From Megachile rotundata (taxonomy: Eukaryota > Arthropoda > Insecta > Hymenoptera > Megachilidae): 64,000 bases of DNA. Made by a program: the position numbers and the translations under genes. The notes under the pieces are model-generated. The model worked only from the letters and a program-made list of their open reading frames with translations. It searched no databases and was not told the DNA's origin. Positions 1 through 13,100 of this stretch are shown piece after piece. Where the stretch lies: assembly GCF_050947335.1 (NCBI RefSeq), contig NW_027473523.1, positions 124,001-188,000 of the forward strand. The letters are read 5' to 3'. Position 1 is the stretch's first letter. Each line of letters opens with the position of its first letter.

Positions 1-913
1 CTATACTTATTACTCTTATTATTATCAATCTAACTCATATTATTAACCATATTATGCAGATATGATCGATAGAACGACAATTACTATACTTATTACTCTT
101 ATTATTATCAATCTAATTCATATTATTAGCCATATTATGCATATCTGATCGATAGAACGACAATTTCTATACTTATTACACTCACTATTATCAATCTAAC
201 TCATATTATTAACCATGTTATGCAGATATGATCGACAGAACGACAATTACTATACTTATTACTCTTATTATTATCAATCTAACTCATATTATTAACCATA
301 TTATGCATATATGATCGATAGAACGACAATCACTATACTTATTACTCTTATTATTATCAATCTAACTCATATCTTTAGCCATATTATGCTTATATGATCG
401 ATAGGACGACAATTACTATACTTATTACTCTTATTATTATCAATCTAACTCATATTATTAGCCATATTGTGCTTATATGATCGATAGAACGACAATTACT
501 ATACTCATTACTCTTATTATTATCAATCTAACTCATATTATTAGCCATATTATGCTTATATGATCGATAGATGGACAACTACTATACATATTACACTCAC
601 TATTATCAATCTAACTCATATCATTAACCATGTTATGCAGATATGATCGATAGTACGACAATTACTATACGTATTACTCTTATTATTATCAATCTAATTC
701 ATATTATTAGCCATATTATGCATATATGATCGATAGAACGACAATTTCTATACTTATTACACTCACTATTATCAATCTAACTCATATTATTAACCATGTT
801 ATGCAGATATGATTGATAGAACGACAATTACTATACTTATTACTCTTATTATTATCAATCTAACTCATATTATTAACCATATTATGCAGATATGATCGAT
901 AGAACAACAAGTA
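1..913 (+). repeat. Partial HOR-1 unit at the window start (11 monomers)
   Basis: Eleven monomers up to the first class G boundary. Positions 1 to about 332 match 3,819 to about 4,150 (offset 46 monomers). Positions from about 416 to 913 match 5,064-5,561 (offset 56 monomers). The start is therefore the tail of a HOR-1 unit with some monomers missing compared with the next copy. The array evidently continues to the left of the window. Confidence 0.7.
333..415 (+). repeat. Class C monomer (CATATCTTTAGCC with GATAGGACGAC)
   Basis: Class C carries CATATCTTTAGCC in place of CATATTATTAGCC, and at its end GATAGGACGAC in place of GATAGAACGAC. The two changes, about 30 bp apart, occur together in nearly every copy I looked at across all four domains, so the class arose once and was spread by copying. 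The monomer following it is often one containing TTAGTCATATTATG. A sub-variant starts the middle block with CTAACACATATC. Confidence 0.85.
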
Positions 914-996
914 CTATACTTATTACTCTTATTATTGTCAATCTAATTCATATTATTAGCCATATTATGCATATATGATCGATAGAACGACAATTT
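831..996 (+). repeat. Class G dimer (AACAACAAGTA followed by TATTGTCAATC)
   Basis: The first monomer ends AACAACAAGTA, in which the usual AACGAC has lost its CpG. The next monomer carries TATTGTCAATCTAATTC. The pair always occurs together and is the second unit clock. AACAAC starts at 903, 5551, 10117, 15180, 19330, 21405, 23065, 25306, 27298, 30037, 32029, 34270, 37673, 41159, 45309 and 58921. I used the monomer boundary just after it (marker +11) to define HOR-1 and HOR-2 units. Confidence 0.88.
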
Positions 997-2075
997 CTAT
1001 ACTTATTACACTCACTATTATCAATCTAACTCATATTATTAACCATGTTATGCAGATATGATCGATATGACGACAATTACTATACTCATTACACTCACTA
1101 TTATCAATCTAACTCATACTATTAGCCACATTATGCTTATATGATCGATAGAACGACAATTACTATACTTATTACTCTTATTATTATCAATCTAACTCAT
1201 ATTATTAGCCATATTATGCAGATACGATCGATAGAACGACAATTTCTATACTTATTACTCTTATTATTATCAATCTAACTCATATCTTTAGCCATATTAT
1301 GCTTATATGATCGATAGGACGACAATTACTATACTTATTACTCTTATTATTATCAATCAAACTCATATTATTAGTCATATTATGCAGATATGATCGATAG
1401 AACGACAATTACTATACTTATTACTCTTATTATTATCAATCTAACTCATATCTTTAGCCATATTATGCTTATATGATCGATAGGACGACAATTACTATAC
1501 ATATTACTCTTATTATTGTCAATCTAACTCATATTATTAGCCATATTATGCAGATATGATCGATAGAACGACAATTACTATACTTATTACTCTTATTATT
1601 ATCAATCTAACTCATATTATTAACCATATTATGCAGATATGATCGATAGAACGACAATTACTGTACTTATTACTCTTATTATTATCAATCTAACACATAT
1701 CTTTAGCCATATTATGCTTATATGATCGATAGGACGACAATTACTATACTTATTACTCTTATTATTATCAATCTAACTCATATTATTAGTCATATTATGC
1801 TCATATGCTCGATAGAACGACAATTACTATACTCATTACTCTTATTACTATCAATCTAACTCATATTATTAGCCATATTATGCTTATATGATCGATAGAT
1901 TGACAATTACTATACATATTACACTCACTATTATCAATCTAACTCATATTATTAACCATGTTACGCAGGTATGATCGATAGTACGACAATTACTATACGT
2001 ATTACTCTTATTATTATCAATCTAACTCATATTATTAGCCATATTATGCTTATACGATCGATAGAACGACAATTA

Positions 2076-2158
2076 CTACACATATTACACTTACTATTCT
2101 CAGTCTAACTCATATTATTAACCATATTATGCAGATATGATCGATAGAGCGACAATTA
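2076..2158 (+). repeat. Class D monomer (CTCAGTC marker)
   Basis: The most divergent common class. It begins CTACACATATTACACTTAC, has TATTCTCAGTCTAAC in place of TATTATCAATCTAAC, and ends GATAGAGCGAC. CTCAGTC starts at 2099, 7079, 11645, 16708, 22933, 27166, 31897, 35466, 38952, 42355, 44596, 48829, 51153, 52066, 54639, 57627 and 60947. Successive spacings are 60, 55 (+1 bp), 61, 75, 51, 57, 43, 42, 41, 27, 51, 28, 11, 31, 36 and 40 monomers. It therefore serves as a unit clock for the higher-order structure. Confidence 0.9.
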
Positions 2159-2573
2159 CTATACTTATTACTCTTACTATTATCAATCTAACTCATATTA
2201 TTAGTCATATTATGCAGATATGATCGATAGAACGACAATTACTATACTTATTACTCTTATTATTATCAATCTAACACATATCTTTAGCCATATTATGCTT
2301 ATATGATCGATAGGACGACAATTACTATACTTATTACTCTTATTATTATCAATCTAACTAATATTATTAGCCATATTATGCTTATATGATCCATAGAACG
2401 ACAATTACTATACTCATTACTCTTATTATTATCAATCTAATTCATATTATTAGCCATATTATGCATATATGATCGATAGATTGACAATTACTATACATAT
2501 TACACTCACTATTATCAATCTAATTCATATTATTAACCATGTTATGCAGATATGATCGATGGAACGACAATTA

Positions 2574-2656
2574 CTATGCTTATTACTGTTATTATTATCA
2601 ATCTAACTCATATCTTTAGCCACATTATGCTTATATGATCGATAGGACGACCATTA
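2574..2656 (+). repeat. Class F monomer (CTATGCTTATTACTG)
   Basis: Class F begins CTATGCTTATTACTGTTATT, carries the class C middle with CCACATTATG, and ends GGACGACCATTA. It always follows a monomer ending GATGGAACGAC. Copies start near 2,574, 12,120, 17,185, 35,940, 38,180, 39,425, 45,900, 48,390, 51,625 and 55,115. It looks like a class C derivative that became fixed in a defined place in the unit. Confidence 0.8.
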
Positions 2657-2905
2657 CTATACTTATTACTCTTATTATTATCAATCTAACTCATATTATT
2701 AGTCATATTATGCTCATATGATCGATAGAACGACAATTACTATACTCATTACTCTTATTATTATCAATTTAACTCATATTATTAGCCATATTATGCTTAT
2801 ATGATCGATATAACGACAATTACTATACTCATTACACTCACTATTATCAATCTAACTCATACTATTAGCCACATTATGCTTATATGATCGATAGAACGAC
2901 AATTA

Positions 2906-2988
2906 CAATACTCATCATTCATATTATTATCAATCTAACTCATATTATTAACCATATTATGCAGATATGATCGATAGAACGACAATTA
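2906..2988 (+). repeat. Class E monomer (CAATACTCATCATTCAT)
   Basis: Class E has an altered first quarter, CAATACTCATCATTCATATT, in place of CTATACTTATTACTCTTATT. The rest is an ordinary monomer with TTAACCATATTATGCAG. It nearly always follows a monomer with CATACTATTAGCCACATTATG. It is found near 2.9, 12.4, 17.5, 19.8, 36.3, 38.5, 39.8, 42.8, 44.5, 46.2, 48.7, 52.0, 55.4 and 57.5 kb. It is missing from HOR-1 unit 2 (the six-monomer deletion near 7.55 kb) and from HOR-2. Confidence 0.85.
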
Positions 2989-3154
2989 CTATACTTATTA
3001 CTCTTATTATTATCAATCTAACTCATATTATTAGCCACATTGTGCTTATATGATCGATAGAACGACAATTACTATACCCATTACTCTTATTCTTATCAAT
3101 CTAACTCATATTATTAGCCATATTATGCTTATATGATCGATAGATGGACAATTA

Positions 3155-3237
3155 CTATACATATTACACTCACTATTATCAATCTAACTCATATTATTAA
3201 CCATGTTATGCAGATATGATCGATAGTACGACAATTA
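3155..3237 (+). repeat. Class B monomer (CACTCAC ... CATGTTATGCAG form)
   Basis: Class B begins CTATACATATTACACTCAC, has TTAACCATGTTATGCAG in the middle and ends with GATAGTACGAC. These differences from class A travel together, so it is a real sub-family and not scattered mutation. It is usually preceded by a monomer ending GATGGACAA or GATTGACAA and followed by one starting CTATACGTATT. A sub-variant with TTACGCAGGTATG (for example 1961-1972) is a reliable marker of HOR-1 and HOR-2. Confidence 0.85.
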
Positions 3238-4482
3238 CTATACGTATTACTCTTATTATTATCAATCTAACTCATATTATTAGCCATATTATGCTTATAT
3301 GATCGATAGAACGACAATTACTATACTTATTACTCTTATTATTATCAATCTAACTCATATTATTAGCCATATTATGCTTATATGATCGATAGACCGACAA
3401 TTACTATACTTATTACTCTTGTTATTATCAATCTAACTCATATCTTTAGCCATATTATGCTTATATGATCGATAGGACGACCATTACTATACTTATTACT
3501 CTTATTATTATCAATCTAACTCATATTATTAGTCATATTATGCAGATATAATCGATAGAACGACAATTACTATACTTATTACTCTTATTATTATCAATCT
3601 AACTCATATTATTAGCCATATTGTGCTTATATGATCGATAGAACGACAATTACTATACCCATTACTCTTATTATTATCAATCTAACTCATATTATTAGCC
3701 ATATTATGCTTATATGATCGATAGATGGACAATTTCTATACTTATTACACTCACTATTATCAATCTAACTCATATTAGTAACCATGTTATGCAGATATGA
3801 TCGATAGAACGACAATTACTATACTTATTACTCTTATTATTATCAATCTAACTCATATTATTAACCATATTATGCAGATATGATCGATAGAACGACAATT
3901 ACTATACTTATTACTCTTATTATTATCAATCTAATTCATATTATTAGCCATATTATGCATATCTGATCGATAGAACGACAATTTCTATACTTATTACACT
4001 CACTATTATCAATCTAACTCATATTATTAACCATGTTATGCAGATATGATCGACAGAACGACAATTACTATACTTATTACTCTTATTATTATCAATCTAA
4101 CTCATATTATTAACCATATTATGCATATATGATCGATAGAACGACAATTACTATACTTATTACTCTTATTATTATCAATCTAACTCATATTATTAGCCAT
4201 ATTATGCTCATATGATCGATAGAACGACAATTACTATACTCATTACTCTTATTATTATCAATCTAATTCATATTATTAGCCATATTATGCATATATGATC
4301 GATAGAACCACAATTTCTATACTTATTACACTCACTATTATCAATCTAACTCATATTATTAACCATGTTATGCAGATATGATCGATAGAACGACAATTAC
4401 TACACTTATTACTCTTATTATTATCAATCTAACTCATATTATTAACCATGTTATGCAGATATGATCGATAGTACGACAATTA

Positions 4483-4565
4483 CTATACTTATTACTCTTA
4501 TTATTATCAATCTAACTCATATTATTAGCCATATTATGCTTATATGATCGATAGAACGACAATTA
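4483..4565 (+). repeat. Class A monomer (reference, commonest form)
   Basis: This copy represents the most frequent form of the 83-bp unit. In order it has a pyrimidine-rich start (CTATACTTATTACTC), a (TTA)3-like core (CTTATTATTATCAATC), two CATATTAT blocks, and the best-preserved 3' part, ATATGATCGATAGAACGACA. That 3' part carries the two CpGs and the palindrome ATCGAT. Other classes are named by their differences from this one. Several recurrent single-step variants occur (GTGC for ATGC, GACCGAC, CTATACCCATT, CTCATATG) and mark positions inside the higher-order units. Confidence 0.9.
4518..4539 (+). repeat. Internal short direct repeat of the monomer
   Basis: Inside the reference monomer, CATATTATTAGC (4518-4529) is followed directly by CATATTATGC (4530-4539). 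These are two imperfect copies of a 10-12 bp block. They recur at monomer positions 36-57 in nearly every copy. The pair may be a trace of a shorter ancestral repeat or simple AT-rich convergence, and sequence alone does not decide. Confidence 0.5.
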
Positions 4566-5561
4566 CTATACTTATTACTCTTATTATTATCAATCTATCT
4601 CATATTATTAGTCATATTATGCTCATATGATCGATAGAACGACAATTACTATACTCATTACTCTTGTTATTATCAATCTAACTCATATTATTAGCCATAT
4701 TATGCTTATATGATCGATAGATTGACAATTACTATACATATTACACTCACTATTATCAATCTAACTCATATTATTAACCATGTTATGCAGATATGATCGA
4801 TAAAACGACAATTACTATACGTATTACTCTTATTATTATCAATCTAACTCATATTATTAACCATGTTATGCAGATATGATCGATAGTACGACAATTACTA
4901 TACTTATTACTCTTATTATTATCAATCTAACTCATATTATTAGCCATATTATGCTTATATGATCGATAGAACGACAATTACTATACTTATTACTCTTATT
5001 ATTATCAATCTAACTCATATTATTAACCATATTATGCAGATATGATCGATAGAACGACAATTACTATACTTATTACTCTTATTATTATCAATCTAACTCA
5101 TATTATTAGCCATATTGTGCTTATATGATCGATAGAACGACAATTACTATACTCATTACTCTTATTATTATCAATCTAACTCATATTATTAGCCATATTA
5201 TGCTTATATGATCGATAGATGGACAACTACTATACATATTACACTCACTATTATCAATCTAACTCATATCATTAACCATGTTATGCAGATATGATCGATA
5301 GTACGACAATTACTATACGTATTACTCTTATTATTATCAATCTAATTCATATTATTAGCCATATTATGCATATATGATCGATAGAACGACAATTTCTATA
5401 CTTATTACACTCACTATTATCAATCTAACTCATATTATTAACCATGTTATGCAGATATGATCGATAGAACGACAATTACTATACTTATTACTCTTATTAT
5501 TATCAATCTAACTCATATTATTAACCATATTATGCAGATATGATCGATAGAACAACAAGTA

Positions 5562-8500
5562 CTATACTTATTACTCTTACTATTGTCAATCTAATTCATA
5601 TTATTAACCATATTATGCATATATGATCGATAGAACGACAATTTCTATACTTATTACACTCACTATTATCAATCTAACTCATATTATTAACCATGTTATG
5701 CAGATATGATCGATATGACGACAATTACTATACTCATTACACTCACTATTATCAATCTAACTCATACTATTAGCCACATTATGCTTATATGATCGATAGA
5801 ACGACAATTACTATACTTATTACTCTTATTATTATCAATCTAACTCATATTATTAGCCATATTATGCAGATACGATCGATAGAACGACAATTTCTATACT
5901 TATTACTCTTATTATTATCAATCTAACTCATATCTTTAGCCATATTATGCTTATATGATCGATAGGACGACAATTACTATACTTATTACTCTTATTATTA
6001 TCAATCTAACTCATATTATTAGTCATATTATGCAGATATGATCGATAGAACGACAATTACTATACTTATTACTCTTATTATTATCAATCTAACTCATATC
6101 TTTAGCCATATTATGCTTATATGATCGATAGGACGACGATTACTATACATATTACTCTTATTATTATCAATCTAACTCATATTATTAGCCATATTATGCA
6201 GATATGATCGATAGAACGACAATTACTATACTTATTACTCTTATTATTATCAATCTAACTCATATTATTAACCATATTATGCAGATATGATCGATAGAAC
6301 GACAATTACTGTACTTATTACTCTTATTATTATCAATCTAACACATATGTTTAGCCATATTATGCTTATATGATCGATAGGACGACAATTACTATACTTA
6401 TTACTCTTATTATTATCAATCTAACTCATATTATTAGTCATATTATGCTCATATGCTCGATAGAACGACAATTACTATACTCATTACTCTTATTACTATA
6501 AATCTAACTCATATTATTAGCCATATTATGCTTATATGATCGATAGATTGACAATTACTATACATATTTCACTCACTATTATCAATCTAACTCATATTAT
6601 TAACCATGTTATGCAGATATGATCGATAGTACGACAATTACTATACTTATTACTCTTATTATTATCAATCTAACTCATATTATTAGCCATATTATGCTTA
6701 TATGATCGATAGAACGACAATTACTATACTTATTACTCTTATTATTATCAATCTATCTCATATTATTAGTCATATTATGCTCATATGATCGATAGAACGA
6801 CAATTACTATACTCATTACTCTTATTATTATCAATCTAACTCATATTATTAGCCATATTATGCTTATATGATCGATAGATTGACAATTACTATACATATT
6901 ACACTCACTATTATCAATCTAACTCATATTATTAACCATGTTACGCAGGTATGATCGATAGTACGACAATTACTATACGTATTACTCTTATTATTATCAA
7001 TCTAACTCATATTATTAGCCATATTATGCTTATACGATCGATAGAACGACAATTACTACACATATTACACTTACTATTCTCAGTCTAACTCATATTATTA
7101 ACCATATTATGCAGATATGATCGATAGAGCGACAATTACTATACTTATTACTCTTACTATTATCAATCTAACTCATATTATTAGTCATATTATGCAGATA
7201 TGATCGATAGAACGACAATTACTATACTTAGTACTCTTATTATTATCAATCTAACACATATCTTTAGCCATATTATGCTTATATGATCGATAGGACGACA
7301 ATTACTATACTTATTACTCTTATTATTATCAATCTAACTAATATTATTAGCCATATTATGCTTATATGATCCATAGAACGACAATTACTATACTCATTAC
7401 TCTTATTATTATCAATCTAATTCATATTATTAGCCATATTATGCATATATGATCGATAGATTGACAATTACTATACATATTACACTCACTATTATCAATC
7501 TAATTCATATTATTAACCATGTTATGCAGATATGATCGATGGAACGACAATTACTATACTTATTACTCTTATTATTATCAATCTAACTCATATTATTAGC
7601 CACATTGTGCTTATATGATCGATAGAACGACAATTACTATACCCATTACTCTTATTCTTATCAATCTAACTCATATTATTAGCCATATTATGCTTATATG
7701 ATCGATAGATGGACAATTACTATACATATTACACTCACTATTATCAATCTAACTCATATTATTAACCATGTTATGCAGATATGATCGATAGTACGACAAT
7801 TACTATACGTATTACTCTTATTATTATCAATCTAACTCATATTATTAGCCATATTATGCTTATATGATCGATAGAACGACAATTACTATACTTATTACTC
7901 TTATTATTATCAATCTAACTCATATTATTAGCCATATTATGCTTATATGATCGATAGACCGACAATTACTATACTTATTACTCTTGTTATTATCAATCTA
8001 ACTCATATCTTTAGCCATATTATGCTTATATGATCGATAGGACGACCATTACTATACTTATTACTCTTATTATTATCAATCTAACTCATATTATTAGTCA
8101 TATTATGCAGATATAATCGATAGAACGACAATTACTATACTTATTACTCTTATTATTATCAATCTAACTCATATTATTAGCCATATTGTGCTTATATGAT
8201 CGATAGAACGACAATTACTATACCCATTACTCTTATTATTATCAATCTAACTCATATTATTAGCCATATTATGCTTATATGATCGATAGATGGACAATTT
8301 CTATACTTATTACACTCACTATTATCAATCTAACTCATATTAGTAACCATGTTATGCAGATATGATCGATAGAACGACAATTACTATACTTATTACTCTT
8401 ATTATTATCAATCTAACTCATATTATTAACCATATTATGCAGATATGATCGATAGAACGACAATTACTATACTTATTACTCTTATTATTATCAATCTAAT

Positions 8501-10127
8501 TTCATATTATTAGCCATATTATGCATATCTGATCGATAGAACGACAATTTCTATACTTATTACACTCACTATTATCAATCTAACTCATATTATTAACCAT
8601 GTTATGCAGATATGATCGACAGAACGACAATTACTATACTTATTACTCTTATTATTATCAATCTAACTCATATTATTAACCATATTATGCATATATGATC
8701 GATAGAACGACAATTACTATACTTATTACTCTTATTATTATCAATCTAACTCATATTATTAGCCATATTATGCTCATATGATCGATAGAACGACAATTAC
8801 TATACTCATTACTCTTATTATTATCAATCTAATTCATATTATTAGCATATTATGCATATATGATCGATAGAACCACTATTTCTATACTTATTACACTCAC
8901 TATTATCAATCTAACTCATATTTATTAACCATGTTATGCAGATATGATCGATAGAACGACAATTACTACACTTATTACTCTTATTATTATCAATCTAACT
9001 CATATTATTAACCATGTTATGCAGATATGATCGATAGTACGACAATTACTATACTTATTACTCTTATTATTATCAATCTAACTCATATTATTAGCCATAT
9101 TATGCTTATATGATCGATAGAACGACAATTACTATACTTATTACTCTTATTATTATCAATCTATCTCATATTATTAGTCATATTATGCTCATATGATCGA
9201 TAGAACGACAATTACTATACTCATTACTCTTGTTATTATCAATCTAACTCATATTATTAGCCATATTATGCTTATATGATCGATAGATTGACAATTACTA
9301 TACATATTACACTCACTATTATCAATCTAACTCATATTATTAACCATGTTATGCAGATATGATCGATAAAACGACAATTACTATACGTATTACTCTTATT
9401 ATTATCAATCTAACTCATATTATTAACCATGTTATGCAGATATGATCGATAGTACGACAATTACTATACTTATTACTCTTATTATTATCAATCTAACTCA
9501 TATTATTAGCCATATTATGCTTATATGATCGATAGAACGACAATTACTATACTTATTACTCTTATTATTATCAATCTAACTCATATTATTAACCATATTA
9601 TGCAGATATGATCGATAGAACGACAATTACTATACTTATTACTCTTATTATTATCAATCTAACTCATATTATTAGCCATATTGTGCTTATATGATCGATA
9701 GAACGACAATTACTATACTCATTACTCTTATTATTATCAATCTAACTCATATTATTAGCCATATTATGCTTATATGATCGATAGATGGACAACTACTATA
9801 CATATTACACTCACTATTATCAATCTAACTCATATCATTAACCATGTTATGCAGATATGATCGATAGTACGACAATTACTATACGTATTACTCTTATTAT
9901 TATCAATCTAATTCATATTATTAGCCATATTATGCATATATGATCGATAGAACGACAATTTCTATACTTATTACACTCACTATTATCAATCTAACTCATA
10001 TTATTAACCATGTTATGCAGATATGATCGATAGAACGACAATTACTATACTTATTACTCTTATTATTATCAATCTAACTCATATTATTAACCATATTATG
10101 CAGATATGATCGATAGAACAACAAGTA
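5562..10127 (+). repeat. HOR-1 unit 2 (55 monomers plus 1 bp)
   Basis: Same order as unit 3, but six monomers that carry F and E are absent at about 7,545-7,560: GATGGAACGAC runs straight into an ordinary monomer and then the CCACATTGTGC monomer. In units 1, 3 and 4 six monomers (498 bp) lie between. This unit also contains three of the window's five single-base indels: an extra T near 8,500, a missing C after 8,846 and an extra T near 8,922. Together they give the net +1 base of the whole array. Confidence 0.75.
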
Positions 10128-13100
10128 CTATACTTATTACTCTTACTATTGTCAATCTAATTCATATTATTAACCATATTATGCATATATGATCGATAGA
10201 ACGACAATTTCTATACTTATTACACTCACTATTATCAATCTAACTCATATTATTAACCATGTTATGCAGATATGATCGATATGACGACAATTACTATACT
10301 CATTACACTCACTATTATCAATCTAACTCATACTATTAGCCACATTATGCTTATATGATCGATTAGAACGACAATTACTATACTTATTACTCTTATTATT
10401 ATCAATCTAACTCATATTATTAGCCATATTATGCAGATACGATCGATAGAACGACAATTCTATACTTATTACTCTTATTATTATCAATCTAACTCATATC
10501 TTTAGCCATATTATGCTTATATGATCGATAGGACGACAATTACTATACTTATTACTCTTATTATTATCAATCTAACTCATATTATTAGTCATATTATGCA
10601 GATATGATCGATAGAACGACAATTACTATACTTATTACTCTTATTATTATCAATCTAACTCATATCTTTAGCCATATTATGCTTATATGATCGATAGGAC
10701 GACGATTACTATACATATTACTCTTATTATTATCAATCTAACTCATATTATTAGCCATATTATGCAGATATGATCGATAGAACGACAATTACTATACTTA
10801 TTACTCTTATTATTATCAATCTAACTCATATTATTAACCATATTATGCAGATATGATCGATAGAACGACAATTACTGTACTTATTACTCTTATTATTATC
10901 AATCTAACACATATGTTTAGCCATATTATGCTTATATGATCGATAGGACGACAATTACTATACTTATTACTCTTATTATTATCAATCTAACTCATATTAT
11001 TAGTCATATTATGCTCATATGCTCGATAGAACGACAATTACTATACTCATTACTCTTATTACTATAAATCTAACTCATATTATTAGCCATATTATGCTTA
11101 TATGATCGATAGATTGACAATTACTATACATATTTCACTCACTATTATCAATCTAACTCATATTATTAACCATGTTATGCAGATATGATCGATAGTACGA
11201 CAATTACTATACTTATTACTCTTATTATTATCAATCTAACTCATATTATTAGCCATATTATGCTTATATGATCGATAGAACGACAATTACTATACTTATT
11301 ACTCTTATTATTATCAATCTATCTCATATTATTAGTCATATTATGCTCATATGATCGATAGAACGACAATTACTATACTCATTACTCTTATTATTATCAA
11401 TCTAACTCATATTATTAGCCATATTATGCTTATATGATCGATAGATTGACAATTACTATACATATTACACTCACTATTATCAATCTAACTCATATTATTA
11501 ACCATGTTACGCAGGTATGATCGATAGTACGACAATTACTATACGTATTACTCTTATTATTATCAATCTAACTCATATTATTAGCCATATTATGCTTATA
11601 CGATCGATAGAACGACAATTACTACACATATTACACTTACTATTCTCAGTCTAACTCATATTATTAACCATATTATGCAGATATGATCGATAGAGCGACA
11701 ATTACTATACTTATTACTCTTACTATTATCAATCTAACTCATATTATTAGTCATATTATGCAGATATGATCGATAGAACGACAATTACTATACTTAGTAC
11801 TCTTATTATTATCAATCTAACACATATCTTTAGCCATATTATGCTTATATGATCGATAGGACGACAATTACTATACTTATTACTCTTATTATTATCAATC
11901 TAACTAATATTATTAGCCATATTATGCTTATATGATCCATAGAACGACAATTACTATACTCATTACTCTTATTATTATCAATCTAATTCATATTATTAGC
12001 CATATTATGCATATATGATCGATAGATTGACAATTACTATACATATTACACTCACTATTATCAATCTAATTCATATTATTAACCATGTTATGCAGATATG
12101 ATCGATGGAACGACAATTACTATGCTTATTACTGTTATTATTATCAATCTAACTCATATCTTTAGCCACATTATGCTTATATGATCGATAGGACGACCAT
12201 TACTATACTTATTACTCTTATTATTATCAATCTAACTCATATTATTAGTCATATTATGCTCATATGATCGATAGAACGACAATTACTATACTCATTACTC
12301 TTATTATTATCAATTTAACTCATATTATTAGCCATATTATGCTTATATGATCGATATAACGACAATTACTATACTCATTACACTCACTATTATCAATCTA
12401 ACTCATACTATTAGCCACATTATGCTTATATGATCGATAGAACGACAATTACAATACTCATCATTCATATTATTATCAATCTAACTCATATTATTAACCA
12501 TATTATGCAGATATGATCGATAGAACGACAATTACTATACTTATTACTCTTATTATTATCAATCTAACTCATATTATTAGCCACATTGTGCTTATATGAT
12601 CGATAGAACGACAATTACTATACCCATTACTCTTATTCTTATCAATCTAACTCATATTATTAGCCATATTATGCTTATATGATCGATAGATGGACAATTA
12701 CTATACATATTACACTCACTATTATCAATCTAACTCATATTATTAACCATGTTATGCAGATATGATCGATAGTACGACAATTACTATACGTATTACTCTT
12801 ATTATTATCAATCTAACTCATATTATTAGCCATATTATGCTTATATGATCGATAGAACGACAATTACTATACTTATTACTCTTATTATTATCAATCTAAC
12901 TCATATTATTAGCCATATTATGCTTATATGATCGATAGACCGACAATTACTATACTTATTACTCTTGTTATTATCAATGTAACTCATATCTTTAGCCATA
13001 TTATGCTTATATGATCGATAGGACGACCATTACTATACTTATTACTCTTATTATTATCAATCTAACTCATATTATTAGTCATATTATGCAGATATAATCG

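Larger units (their letters stand above)
914..5561 (+). repeat. HOR-1 unit 1 (56 monomers, 4,648 bp)
   Basis: Bounded by class G markers 4,648 bp apart (56 x 83). Contains one class D (2076), one F (2574) and one E (2906). Compared with units 2 and 3 it is four monomers (332 bp) shorter between G and D: the G-to-D distance is 1,196 bp here but 1,528 bp in units 2, 3 and 4. The missing block corresponds to about 6,547-6,879 in unit 2, which lies between two monomers sharing GATTGACAATTACTATACAT. Confidence 0.75.
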
